DNA of 64,000 nt from Roseovarius atlanticus. Its GTDB lineage: Bacteria; Pseudomonadota; Alphaproteobacteria; Rhodobacterales; Rhodobacteraceae. Under the pieces are notes generated by a model. It did no database searches and had not been told where the DNA came from. It saw only the letters and a program-made list of their open reading frames with translations. The DNA lies in the NCBI RefSeq assembly GCF_001441615.1, contig NZ_LAXJ01000025.1:1-64000 (forward strand). Direction: 5' to 3'. The stretch's first letter is position 1. Every line of letters begins with the position of its first letter. Positions 8,563 to 16,777 of this stretch are shown here, piece by piece. The translations under genes were made by a program, and so were the position numbers.

Positions 8563-9519
8563 ATGCGTATCCTTGCGATAGATGACGAGCCGATCTTTTG
8601 CGACTTGCTGACGACCCGGCTTGAACAACTGGGCTACACGAACGTCGAAACGGCATTCAACGGGCCGGACGCGCTTGCCATCGCCGCCGCCAGGACCAAG
8701 TCCATCGAGTGTTTCATCGTCGACATCCGCATGATGCCGATGGACGGGATCGAACTGGTGCGGCGCCTGCGCGCCATTCCGCATCACCAGGCGACGCCCA
8801 TCGTGATGCTGTCGGCCCTGACCGACAAGGCGTCGATCGACGCGGCCTTCATGGCGGGGGCGAATGATTACATCACCAAGCCTCTCGACATGGTCGAACT
8901 GAAGATCCGCCTCGAAATGGCCCGCAACATCCTGGCCGAACGCGCCCAGGCCCGCCTGCTGCACGAACACGTCCTGAAACAGGAGGCGATCCTGTTCCCC
9001 TCGGCCGATTTCGACGGCGAGATCATCCTCGACGACGTGCCCGGTGCGGTCAGCCTGATGTCGATGGAAAACTTCCTTCTCAAGCAGGGCAACTTCCGCC
9101 TGCGCCAGTCATGCGCGATCGGCTTCACCCTGCCCCAGGCCGAGCACTATTTTCGGATGATGGACCCGACCTACTACGCCGTGCTGATCGGCGATATGGC
9201 GCAGGCCGTGTCGCGGTCGCTTGCGGCCTGTCCGCACATGCTGACCTGCCCCGGCAAGGGCGATATCGTCGCCCTGCTGATAGACCAGCCGCAGGTCGAC
9301 GCGGTGCTGATCGAGGAAAACCTCGCGCACGAACTCGAAGCCCTGCGCCTGCGCTTCTCGGCCATCGACATGACGCTGCCGCAGGTCTTCATCGGCGCGC
9401 CGGTCCGCAACGGTCTGTTCCGCACGCAGTGCCCCACCAGCCTGATCACGCGGGCCCGCCGCGCCGCGCGCGCGCCCGACGAGGCCGTTGAAACACGCAA
9501 ACTGCAGGCAATCGCATGA
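8563..9519 (+). CDS. response regulator with degenerate GGDEF-like output domain
   Basis: Residues 1-125 form a receiver domain: acidic pocket DDE at 7-9, phosphoacceptor Asp54 in FIVDIRMMPMDG, and the Lys of ITKPLD near 106. Residues 160-290 follow the order of a GGDEF fold, including the MSMENFLLKQ helix, a GDMAQAVSRSL helix, and GKGDIVALL at 231-239 where GGDEF would stand. The catalytic signature is absent, so diguanylate cyclase activity is unlikely and a protein- or nucleotide-binding role is more plausible. This domain reading is my inference from pattern. Its stop overlaps the Hpt gene start (ATGA), making it the head of a five-gene signalling cluster. Confidence 0.75.
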   Translation: MRILAIDDEPIFCDLLTTRLEQLGYTNVETAFNGPDALAIAAARTKSIECFIVDIRMMPMDGIELVRRLRAIPHHQATPIVMLSALTDKASIDAAFMAGANDYITKPLDMVELKIRLEMARNILAERAQARLLHEHVLKQEAILFPSADFDGEIILDDVPGAVSLMSMENFLLKQGNFRLRQSCAIGFTLPQAEHYFRMMDPTYYAVLIGDMAQAVSRSLAACPHMLTCPGKGDIVALLIDQPQVDAVLIEENLAHELEALRLRFSAIDMTLPQVFIGAPVRNGLFRTQCPTSLITRARRAARAPDEAVETRKLQAIA

Positions 9520-9887
9520 CCGCCCCCGCCCGCCCCGCGCGGCCCGACGCCGCCGCGGCCCGGTCCAGCATCGCAGACGCCCTGGCCGGAATGCGCCGCG
9601 ATTTCTGCGCCGGCCTCGATGCGCGCATCTGCCGGATCGAAACCGCCCGCTTGGCCCTTGGCTCCGACACCGAAGCCGCGCTTGAAAGCCTGCAATTCGA
9701 AGCCCACCGCATCTGCGGCGTCGCCGGAAGCCTTGGTCTCGATGACGTCTCGGTCGAGGCCCGCGCACTGGAAGACGATGTGATGCAAATTGAACGCAAA
9801 CCCTTGTCGACAGAGGCCCAGGCGGCGCTGAACGCGCGGGTGGAACGGTTTCTCGACCTGCTGGAAGATCACCTGACCGAAATCTGA
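9516..9887 (+). CDS. histidine phosphotransfer (Hpt) protein
   Basis: A helical protein of 123 residues with the Hpt signature FEAHRICGVAGSLGL; His64 is the expected phosphorylated residue. It relays phosphate between a receiver and a downstream receiver. The Ala/Arg-rich N-terminus and the helical bundle fit the family. It is translationally coupled to the receiver/GGDEF-like gene before it and lies 67 nt upstream of the CHASE kinase. Confidence 0.85.
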   Translation: MTAPARPARPDAAAARSSIADALAGMRRDFCAGLDARICRIETARLALGSDTEAALESLQFEAHRICGVAGSLGLDDVSVEARALEDDVMQIERKPLSTEAQAALNARVERFLDLLEDHLTEI

Positions 9888-9954
9888 CCGACTCCACGGC
9901 GCGCCGCGCCACCGGATCGACCACCGACAGAAACCGCACTTAGGGGGCTCCGAC

Positions 9955-12021
9955 GTGCCTAGTCGTACCGCAAGACTGAAAAAGGTCTTCAAACTCCGCG
10001 AGTTTCCCATCGCGGTGGGCATCACGATCATCGTGATAGGGGTCTTGACGGCGCTCGTCGCCAGCCAGGTGAACACCCGTCTTCTGGACCTGGCCCGGCA
10101 GGCTGCCAGGGAAGACGTTGGCAAGAACGCCGACGCGATCGCAGGCGCTTTGCAACGCGAGTTGACCAAGGTCGACGTCATCGCTCGCGCGATCCGTTAT
10201 TCCATCGAACAAAGCCCCAACATGACGCAACAGGAGTACCAGGATCTGGTTGGACCTCTGATCGGGACGACTCCCTCGATACTCCTCGTTGGCCGGTCCC
10301 GCGGTTACGTGGTTGAACAGGTTTTCCCGATCGACGGCAACGAAAAGGCAATCGGTCTGGACTATCGCTTGGTTCCGACACAGTTCATGTCCGTCCGCGA
10401 GGCTTTGCGCACCGGCCAGGCATCGCTGGAAGGACCGATCGATCTCGTACAGGGGGGCAAAGCATTCATCCAGCGGACCCCATACTACCCGAACAACCGG
10501 GAAGACATGTCCCGCATTGCCTCCGGCATCATCTCTGTCGTTGTCGACCGAGACCGGCTGATATCACAGATAAATCAAGACCTTGGTATCGAGGCGCATA
10601 CTGTCGCAATCCGCAGTCTGACCCCGGATCTCGTGCCCGCGAAAATGATGTACGGGCCCAAAGGCGTCTTTGACGAAAGCCCCATCCTGCGCCAGGTTCC
10701 GACAGAAAGCAGCATCTGGCAAATCGGTCTCGTGCCATCCTCGGGCTGGCCCGCGCACGTTCGCGCAGCGACTTACGTCTGGGTGCTCAGCCTGCTTGGC
10801 TGCTCGGCGTTCGGGGCGATGTTCCTCGCGCTTTGGTCGATGTACCGCTCCAAGCGCATCGCCGAGGGCCAACTGCGCTCGGCCATCAACTCTATCGATG
10901 ACGGCTTTGCCCTCTACGATCAGTTCGATCGCCTGGTCTTCGCCAACGAGAAATACCTGTCCTATTACGAACTGTCGCGCGATGCCATCTTCCCGGGCAA
11001 CAGCTTCGAAAACATCCTGCGCGAGGGACTCAGGAACGGCCAGTACAAGGATGCCATCGGTCGCGAAGAGGCCTGGCTGAAAGAGCGGCTGGACATGCAC
11101 TTCAACCCGAGAGAGCCGATCGAACAGAGGCTGGGAGACGGCCGCTGGCTCAAGGTGGCCGAGACCCGCTCGCCGGACGGCGACACCGTGGGGTTCCGCG
11201 TCGACATCACAGAGCTGAAGCAAGCACGTGAACGGGCCGAGGCGGCGAACCGGGCCAAGAACAATTTTCTCAACATCATCAGCCACGAGCTGCGCACACC
11301 GCTGACATCGGTCATCGGCTATGCCCGCTTCCTGGAAAACCTCGATGTCCTGCCCGGGTACAAGGCGCTGGACCGGGCCGTGCGCAGCGGCGCGGACAAA
11401 TCCGAATGCGCCGAGGCACTCGCCGCGTTGCGCAGTGACGTGTCCGGTATGTCCGGCCGCATCAGCACCGCCAGCGATCACCTTCTCGGGCTGATCAACG
11501 ACGTGCTGGACCGCGCCAAGCTCGAGGCCGAAACTGTCGAGCTGAACGTTGAGCAGATCGATCTGAAGGACACCGTCAAGACCGTCACCTCGAGCCTTGG
11601 AATCAAGGCGACCGAAAAGCGCATTTCGCTCACTTCGGATATCGCCCCCCTTCTGATCACGGCCGACGCGAAGCGTCTGCGCCAGGTGCTGATCAACGTC
11701 GTCGGCAACGCCATCAAGTTCACCGAAACCGGTGGCGTTCACCTGTCGTCGGACAGCGACGACACGACCGTGCGGATCACCGTGCGCGACACCGGCTGCG
11801 GCATACCCGCCGACCAGCTGGACCAGATCTTCGATCAGTTCGTGCAGGTCGACACCTCCGTCACGCGGCGCAACTCGGGCACCGGACTGGGCCTTGCGAT
11901 CAGCCGCGAACTCATCGAATTGCACGGCGGCAAGATCTCGGTCGAAAGCGAAGAGGGCCGCGGCAGTACCTTTACGCTCACTCTTCCGATCCGCGCGCGG
12001 AGCATGGAAATGGCCGCCTGA
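9955..12021 (+). CDS. CHASE/PAS membrane sensor histidine kinase
   Basis: A kinase of 688 residues. One N-terminal helix (about 18-37) and a second near 278-298 bracket a periplasmic CHASE-like sensor of about 240 residues (NADAIAGALQRELTKVDVIA near its start). A PAS domain follows (INSIDDGFALYDQFDRLVFA), then a HisKA domain with His444 in ISHELRTPL and a HATPase with NVVGNAIKF, DTGCGIP and GTGLGLAIS. The dimerisation domain is odd: about 30 extra residues (LPGYKALDRAVRSGADKSEC region) separate the H-box helix from the second helix. There is no attached receiver, so the neighbouring Hpt and receiver proteins are likely partners. The start is a GTG preceded by AGGGGG. Confidence 0.88.
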   Translation: MPSRTARLKKVFKLREFPIAVGITIIVIGVLTALVASQVNTRLLDLARQAAREDVGKNADAIAGALQRELTKVDVIARAIRYSIEQSPNMTQQEYQDLVGPLIGTTPSILLVGRSRGYVVEQVFPIDGNEKAIGLDYRLVPTQFMSVREALRTGQASLEGPIDLVQGGKAFIQRTPYYPNNREDMSRIASGIISVVVDRDRLISQINQDLGIEAHTVAIRSLTPDLVPAKMMYGPKGVFDESPILRQVPTESSIWQIGLVPSSGWPAHVRAATYVWVLSLLGCSAFGAMFLALWSMYRSKRIAEGQLRSAINSIDDGFALYDQFDRLVFANEKYLSYYELSRDAIFPGNSFENILREGLRNGQYKDAIGREEAWLKERLDMHFNPREPIEQRLGDGRWLKVAETRSPDGDTVGFRVDITELKQARERAEAANRAKNNFLNIISHELRTPLTSVIGYARFLENLDVLPGYKALDRAVRSGADKSECAEALAALRSDVSGMSGRISTASDHLLGLINDVLDRAKLEAETVELNVEQIDLKDTVKTVTSSLGIKATEKRISLTSDIAPLLITADAKRLRQVLINVVGNAIKFTETGGVHLSSDSDDTTVRITVRDTGCGIPADQLDQIFDQFVQVDTSVTRRNSGTGLGLAISRELIELHGGKISVESEEGRGSTFTLTLPIRARSMEMAA

Positions 12022-12136
12022 CGCGTAGGGACACTCTGATTTGCCTAAACTTTTTCTTTTTTCAGCCCAATGAACACCACCCCCAAGAGTTAAGATTTTT
12101 TTGGTCGGCACCCCGACACGGCACGAAAGGGCATCC

Positions 12137-13288
12137 ATGTTACCGATTGCACATTCTCAAGGATCCAAGAACTGCGGCGCGCCATCGGCCGATGCCGCCA
12201 CCACAGACCTTTCGTTTCTGGAAACGATTCTCGAAAGCCTTCAGGACGGCGTGTACGTCTATGCCAGCGACACGCTCCGCATTCGTTACATGAACGCAGC
12301 CGCCCGTGCCCGCCATGGCTGGACCCCCGAAGAGGCCCGCACCAAGCGTATCAGCGACACCGCCGCCACCTTCGACAGCAAGTCCTTTTTCCGCGCCGCG
12401 GCCCCGCTGCTCAGCGGCGAGGAAAGCGCGATCACACTTGAACTCACACATCTCACCCAGCCGATCGAAGTCTCGACACGGCTTGTGCGCACGCGCGACG
12501 AAGGCGATTTCTTCGTCTCCGTCCTGCGCGATATCTCCGCCCGCAAAAGCGCGCAGTTCGACAAGGTGCAAACGGTATCCACCGTCAGCCACGAATTGCG
12601 CACGCCACTCACGTCGATCCACGGGGCTCTGCGCCTGCTCAAGGCCGGCGCGGTCTCCGAGCTGGACCCCAAGACACAAAGCGTGGTCGACATCGCCGCC
12701 CGCAATACCGACCGCCTGCTGTCGATCGTCAATGACATTCTCGACCTGGAAAAGATCAACAGCAACAAGATGGATTTTTCCATCGCCGAAATGGACGTCG
12801 TCGAGTGTGTGCAGGACACCGTCGAACTGATTTCCGGCGCGGCTCTGGAAAACGAAGTCCGGCTCGAGGTCGACACCGAGCTGCGCAGCGCCATGGTGCT
12901 GGGCAACGCTGAACGCATCACCCAGGTCATTACCAATTTCGGCTCGAACGCGATCAAGTATTCGCCCCGGGGCGGCGTCGTGCGCGTCGGGATTTCCCAG
13001 TCAGAGGAGGGCATCGTCATCTCCGTCGCCGACGAGGGTCCGGGTATCTCCGAAGAACAGAACCGCATGTTGTTCAAGCCCTTCTCTCAGGCCCGCGCCG
13101 GCGATGGCACCAAGCGTCCGGGAACCGGCCTCGGCCTTGCGATCGTGGCCGCCATCGCAAAGCGCCTCGACTATCCCATCACCTTTCATTCCCAAGTCGG
13201 CCAAGGCAGCACCTTCCAGGTCCGGATCCCCCCGCATCTTGTGCTCTGGACCGATCTGCATCAGGATATCGGGTCGGTAGCGAGCTAG
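12137..13288 (+). CDS. cytoplasmic PAS sensor histidine kinase
   Basis: A soluble kinase of 383 residues without membrane helices. A PAS domain covers roughly 30-140 (FLETILESLQDGVYVYASDT; YMNAAARARHGW). HisKA has His152 in STVSHELRTPLTSIHG, and the HATPase contains ITNFGSNAIKYS, DEGPGIS and GTGLGLAIV. The start at 12137 follows GAAAGG at good distance; the frame extending to 12101 is not needed. It lies 2 nt upstream of a single-domain receiver and is probably its cognate kinase. Confidence 0.88.
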   Translation: MLPIAHSQGSKNCGAPSADAATTDLSFLETILESLQDGVYVYASDTLRIRYMNAAARARHGWTPEEARTKRISDTAATFDSKSFFRAAAPLLSGEESAITLELTHLTQPIEVSTRLVRTRDEGDFFVSVLRDISARKSAQFDKVQTVSTVSHELRTPLTSIHGALRLLKAGAVSELDPKTQSVVDIAARNTDRLLSIVNDILDLEKINSNKMDFSIAEMDVVECVQDTVELISGAALENEVRLEVDTELRSAMVLGNAERITQVITNFGSNAIKYSPRGGVVRVGISQSEEGIVISVADEGPGISEEQNRMLFKPFSQARAGDGTKRPGTGLGLAIVAAIAKRLDYPITFHSQVGQGSTFQVRIPPHLVLWTDLHQDIGSVAS

Positions 13289-13290
13289 GC

Positions 13291-13725
13291 ATGACCAACA
13301 TCCTCGCCTTTCCCAACCGTCCCGAGGAGGACACAGTCGTGACGCGGCAGCCCCTGCAAACCATCCTGCATGTGGACGATGACGAAGACATTCGTGTGAT
13401 CATTCACATGGCCCTTGAAACCGTCGGCTCGTTCGACGTGCACCAATTTGCCACCGGCCAGGATGCCGTCGAGGCCGCGGTGTCGGTCAACCCGCAGATG
13501 CTGTTGCTGGATGTCATGATGCCCGACATGTCCGGCGAGGACGTCTGGCGCGCCATCACGGCCCAGCCCGGCCTTGCGGACATCCCCACCATATTCCTGA
13601 CGGCGAAGGCCGAAGACTCGTTTTCCAAGCTACTGCGTGACAAAGGCGCCTTGGCCGTCATCACCAAACCGGTGGATCCGATGATGCTGTCGTCCCAGAT
13701 CGAGGACATCTGGCAAAAGCTATGA
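13291..13725 (+). CDS. single-domain response regulator
   Basis: A protein of 144 residues with a short N-terminal extension of about 20 residues and one receiver domain: acidic DDDED at 29-33, phosphoacceptor Asp74 in LLLDVMMPDMSG, the Thr of IFLTAK, and the Lys of ITKPVDP. There is no output domain. It probably acts as the phosphate sink or shuttle for the adjacent PAS kinase in the 8563-13725 relay. Confidence 0.88.
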   Translation: MTNILAFPNRPEEDTVVTRQPLQTILHVDDDEDIRVIIHMALETVGSFDVHQFATGQDAVEAAVSVNPQMLLLDVMMPDMSGEDVWRAITAQPGLADIPTIFLTAKAEDSFSKLLRDKGALAVITKPVDPMMLSSQIEDIWQKL

Positions 13726-13767
13726 TCCGACCGGCACAGCCGAGGATGCCCGCGGCAACGCGGGGGC

Positions 13768-14250
13768 TCAGCCGTCGCCTAAATTCTTGAAATCGCCGGA
13801 ATCGAGTACGGGGGCCGCGTCGATCTCGTCCGCGTCCAGCATCGCCGCCACCCGCTCCAGGCTGGACACCAGCATCGCCTGCTCCCAATCCTCCATGACG
13901 GAAAACTTGCGAACAAAGCGCTGTTGCAGCGGGTCGGGCGCCTTGGCCAGCGTCTCGCGTCCTTTTGCGGTCAGGTGGATATTGGTCTGCCGGCGATCCC
14001 GTGTCGACTTCTCACGCAGCACCATCCCCTCGTTCACCAGCTTGTCCACCAGCGAGGTCACGGTCGCTTGCGTGACCCGCATCCGCGACGATATCGCAGT
14101 CGCGGTCGCCTGCCCGGTCTCGCCGATGATCTGCAAGACCCGGAACTGCGCGGGGGTCACCCCGGCGGACTGCTGAACCTCGCGACCAAAAAGGTCGGTC
14201 GCGCGAAGAATGCGTCTGAGGGCTACTAAAGAGGTATCGATGCGGTCCAT
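13768..14250 (-). CDS. ectR: MarR-family repressor of ectoine genes (EctR)
   Basis: A winged-helix MarR protein of 160 residues, with VTPAQFRVLQIIGETG, the recognition helix in SSRMRVTQATVTSLVDKL, and the wing DRRQTNIHLT. It is divergent from ectABC-ask, the standard position of EctR, which represses ectoine synthesis until osmolarity rises. The start at 14250 is chosen because GGTAGGA precedes it and the homologous N-terminus begins there; the frame reaching 14388 would translate the operator region. A candidate EctR box lies 19 nt upstream of its own start, consistent with autoregulation. Confidence 0.85.
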   Translation of the reverse strand: MDRIDTSLVALRRILRATDLFGREVQQSAGVTPAQFRVLQIIGETGQATATAISSRMRVTQATVTSLVDKLVNEGMVLREKSTRDRRQTNIHLTAKGRETLAKAPDPLQQRFVRKFSVMEDWEQAMLVSSLERVAAMLDADEIDAAPVLDSGDFKNLGDG

Positions 14251-14268
14251 TCCTACCTTTGGCGTTTC

Positions 14269-14284
14269 GTTTGGATAGCTAAAC
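14269..14284 (+). promoter_or_regulatory. candidate EctR box 1 (ectR side)
   Basis: GTTTGGATAGCTAAAC is an imperfect dyad matching the consensus GTTTRGWTAGCYAAAC shared with box 2. Read on the minus strand it follows a TATATG hexamer at 14285-14290, so it would cover the ectR transcription start and allow autorepression. The site is inferred from repetition within the 245-nt divergent region. Confidence 0.5.
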
Positions 14285-14402
14285 ATATACGCGGTGATTT
14301 CGTTTGTGAAGCCCCCTGTAGTTAGGAAACTTAACCAGTCAGCCTCGTACATGTATGTCGCGGCAAAGTATTTTTCTATAAAAAACATAGGCTTTTGGCG
14401 GA

Positions 14403-14418
14403 GTTTAGTTAGCCAAAC
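14403..14418 (+). promoter_or_regulatory. candidate EctR box 2 over the ectA promoter
   Basis: GTTTAGTTAGCCAAAC shares 13 of 16 positions with box 1. It covers the expected -35 region of a promoter whose -10 is TATACT at 14425-14430, so a bound repressor would block RNA polymerase at ectA. Confidence 0.55.
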
Positions 14419-14424
14419 AAAAAA

Positions 14425-14430
14425 TATACT
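14425..14430 (+). promoter_or_regulatory. -10 element of the ectA promoter
   Basis: TATACT lies 66 nt upstream of the ectA ATG in an A-rich stretch. The -35 region overlaps EctR box 2 and is not a clear consensus, which suits a tightly regulated promoter. Confidence 0.45.
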
Positions 14431-14461
14431 TAGTCACTTGAAGTACCCCCACCCCGATGCT

Positions 14462-14477
14462 ACTTTGTTAGCCAAAG
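14462..14477 (+). promoter_or_regulatory. candidate EctR box 3 in the ectA leader
   Basis: The sequence here includes GTTAGCCAAA, identical to ten bases of box 2, flanked by TTT on the 5' side and G on the 3' side. It lies 18 nt before the ectA start, downstream of the predicted -10, where a bound protein could act as a roadblock. Confidence 0.4.
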
Positions 14478-14495
14478 CAAATCGGAGAACAAACT

Positions 14496-15020
14496 ATGCC
14501 CCGCGACCTTGCAAAAGAACTGACCCCGACCCTTCGTGAGCCCGATGCAACCGACGGCTCCGAAATCTGGGAACTCGTGCGCGAGTGCAAGCCGCTCGAC
14601 GAGAACTCCATGTACTGCAACCTGATCCAGTGCGATCACTTTGCCGAAACCTGCGTTCTTGCCGAAATCGAGGGCAAGCCCGTCGGCTGGGTCTCCGGTC
14701 ACGTCATCCCGAGCGACCCCGAAACACTGTTTATCTGGCAAGTCGCCGTCTCGGAAGACGCGCGCGGTATGGGACTTGGATCGCTGATGCTGAAAGAGGC
14801 GCTGGGTCGTGACGCGTGCGCCGACGTCAACAAGATCCAGACCACCATCACGTCGGACAATGACGCGTCCTGGGCGCTTTTCCGTAAATTTGCCGAAGAG
14901 TGCGGAACCGATCTTAATGCTGAGGCGTATTACGAGAAGGACGAGCACTTCAACGGCCAAAGCAAGACGGAGAACCTCGTGACGATCCCGCTGGCTGAAG
15001 AGCTGGCGAAGGTGGCCTGA
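14496..15020 (+). CDS. ectA: L-2,4-diaminobutyrate acetyltransferase EctA
   Basis: Acetylates 2,4-diaminobutyrate to N-gamma-acetyl-diaminobutyrate, the second step of ectoine synthesis. The 174-residue GNAT fold shows TLREPDATDGSEIWELVREC at the N-terminus and the acetyl-CoA loop VSEDARGMGLGSLMLKEAL. Length is typical. A CGGAG ribosome site precedes the ATG. It is the first gene of ectABC-ask. Confidence 0.95.
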   Translation: MPRDLAKELTPTLREPDATDGSEIWELVRECKPLDENSMYCNLIQCDHFAETCVLAEIEGKPVGWVSGHVIPSDPETLFIWQVAVSEDARGMGLGSLMLKEALGRDACADVNKIQTTITSDNDASWALFRKFAEECGTDLNAEAYYEKDEHFNGQSKTENLVTIPLAEELAKVA

Positions 15021-15076
15021 TACCGGGGCCACCTCCCCCACCCCCCCTCAAATTCTGACATTGAAAGAGAGGTCGT

Positions 15077-16366
15077 ATGTCTACGAATACCTCCCACAAA
15101 CCTGTTTTCGAACGCCGTGAATCCGAGGCCCGCAGCTACTGCCGCGGGTTCGATACGGTGTTCACGTCCGCATCCGGCGCCGAGATGACCGATGTGGATG
15201 GACGCACCTTCATCGACTTCCTGGCCGGATGTTCCTCGCTGAACTACGGTCACAACGACCCCGATATGAAGGCGGCGCTGCTCGATCACATCACAAATGA
15301 CGGCATCGCGCACGGGCTCGACATGATGTCCGACACCAAGGCGCAGTTCCTTGAGACTTTCGAGAAGCTGATCCTCGAGCCGCGCGGCATGGACCACAAG
15401 ATCATGATGACCGGCCCGACCGGCACGAATGCTGTCGAAAGTGCGCTGAAACTCGCGCGCAAGGTCACCGGCCGCCGCGATGTCATCGCCTTCACCAACG
15501 GCTTTCACGGCATGACGCTGGGTGCGCTCGCGTGCACCGGTAATGCCGGCAAACGCGCGGGTGCCGGTGGCGCACCGCTCTGCGGCATCAACCGGATGCC
15601 CTACGACGGCGCGTTCGGCGACGATGTCGATACGATCGGTCAAATGGAAATGATGTTCGACAACCCCTCGTCGGGCGTCGAAGCCCCCGCCGCCTTCCTG
15701 GTGGAACTGGTGCAGGGCGAAGGCGGGCTTAACGCCGCATCCAAGGACTGGGTCGAGCGCCTGGGCCGCCTGGCCAAGAAGCACGGCACGCTCCTGATTG
15801 TCGACGACATCCAAGCGGGTATCGGCCGCGCCGGCAGCTTCTTCAGCTTTGACGACATGGATGTCGAACCCGACATGATCCCGCTGGCGAAGTCGCTGTC
15901 CGGCTTTGGCCTGCCCTTTGCCGCGCTGCTGATCCGTCGCGACCTCGACATCTGGAAACCGGCCGAGCACAACGGCACGTTCCGCGGCAACACGCACGCC
16001 TTCATCACTGCGCGCGTCGCGCTCGAAAAATTCTGGTCGGACGACAAGTTCAAGAACGAGATCGCGGAAAAGGCCCAGATCCTCGAGACGCGCCTGCAAC
16101 GCATCGCCGACATGGTCCCGGGTGCCAAGCTCAAGGGCCGCGGCATGATGCGCGGCGTCGACGTGGGCTCGGGCGAACTGGCCGAGCAGATCTGCGGCGA
16201 AGCGTTCCGCAACGGTCTGATCATCGAGACCTCGGGCAGCTTTGACGAAGTGGTCAAGGTGCTCGCACCGCTCACTATCCCGGTCGAGCTGTTCGAAAAG
16301 GGTCTCGATATCCTGGAAAAAGCCGCCTCGACCTGCGTCGAAGGCCACAATATCGCAGCGGAGTAA
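15077..16366 (+). CDS. ectB: diaminobutyrate-2-oxoglutarate transaminase EctB
   Basis: A PLP-dependent class III aminotransferase that converts aspartate semialdehyde to 2,4-diaminobutyrate. Over its 429 residues it shows [18 protein letters not shown] near the N-terminus, the cofactor loop [31 protein letters not shown] with the pyridine-binding Asp, and the Schiff-base Lys in [12 protein letters not shown]. An AGAGAGG ribosome site lies upstream. It sits 56 nt after ectA in the operon. Confidence 0.97.
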   Translation: MSTNTSHKPVFERRESEARSYCRGFDTVFTSASGAEMTDVDGRTFIDFLAGCSSLNYGHNDPDMKAALLDHITNDGIAHGLDMMSDTKAQFLETFEKLILEPRGMDHKIMMTGPTGTNAVESALKLARKVTGRRDVIAFTNGFHGMTLGALACTGNAGKRAGAGGAPLCGINRMPYDGAFGDDVDTIGQMEMMFDNPSSGVEAPAAFLVELVQGEGGLNAASKDWVERLGRLAKKHGTLLIVDDIQAGIGRAGSFFSFDDMDVEPDMIPLAKSLSGFGLPFAALLIRRDLDIWKPAEHNGTFRGNTHAFITARVALEKFWSDDKFKNEIAEKAQILETRLQRIADMVPGAKLKGRGMMRGVDVGSGELAEQICGEAFRNGLIIETSGSFDEVVKVLAPLTIPVELFEKGLDILEKAASTCVEGHNIAAE

Positions 16367-16371
16367 CCGAA

Positions 16372-16773
16372 ATGATCGTCAGAGACTTCAACAAGATCAC
16401 CGAAAACGAAAAAGACCGCGTGGTCTCGGACGCCAACTGGACAAGCGTTCGGATGCTGCTGGCCGATGACAACATGGGCTTTTCGTTCCACATCACCTTC
16501 CTCGAAGCCGGGTCCGAACACACGTTCGAGTACAAGAACCACTTCGAGAGCGTTTATTGTATGCAAGGCACCGGCTCGATCACCGACATCGCCACCGGCG
16601 AGACGCATGAGATCAAGCCCGGGGTGATGTATGCACTGGACAAGCACGACCGCCACATCCTGCGCGCCACCGAAGAGCTTGTGATGGCCTGCTGCTTCAA
16701 CCCGCCGGTCACCGGCAACGAGGTCCATCGCGAAGATGGCTCTTACGCGGCGCCCGAACCTGCCGAGGCGTGA
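16372..16773 (+). CDS. ectC: L-ectoine synthase EctC
   Basis: A small cupin of 133 residues that cyclises N-gamma-acetyl-diaminobutyrate to ectoine. Family features are [20 protein letters not shown] at the start, [19 protein letters not shown] in the barrel, and [12 protein letters not shown], which carries metal and substrate ligands. It begins 5 nt after ectB. No ectD hydroxylase gene follows, so 5-hydroxyectoine production is not supported by this locus. Confidence 0.97.
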   Translation: MIVRDFNKITENEKDRVVSDANWTSVRMLLADDNMGFSFHITFLEAGSEHTFEYKNHFESVYCMQGTGSITDIATGETHEIKPGVMYALDKHDRHILRATEELVMACCFNPPVTGNEVHREDGSYAAPEPAEA

Positions 16774-16777
16774 ACCA

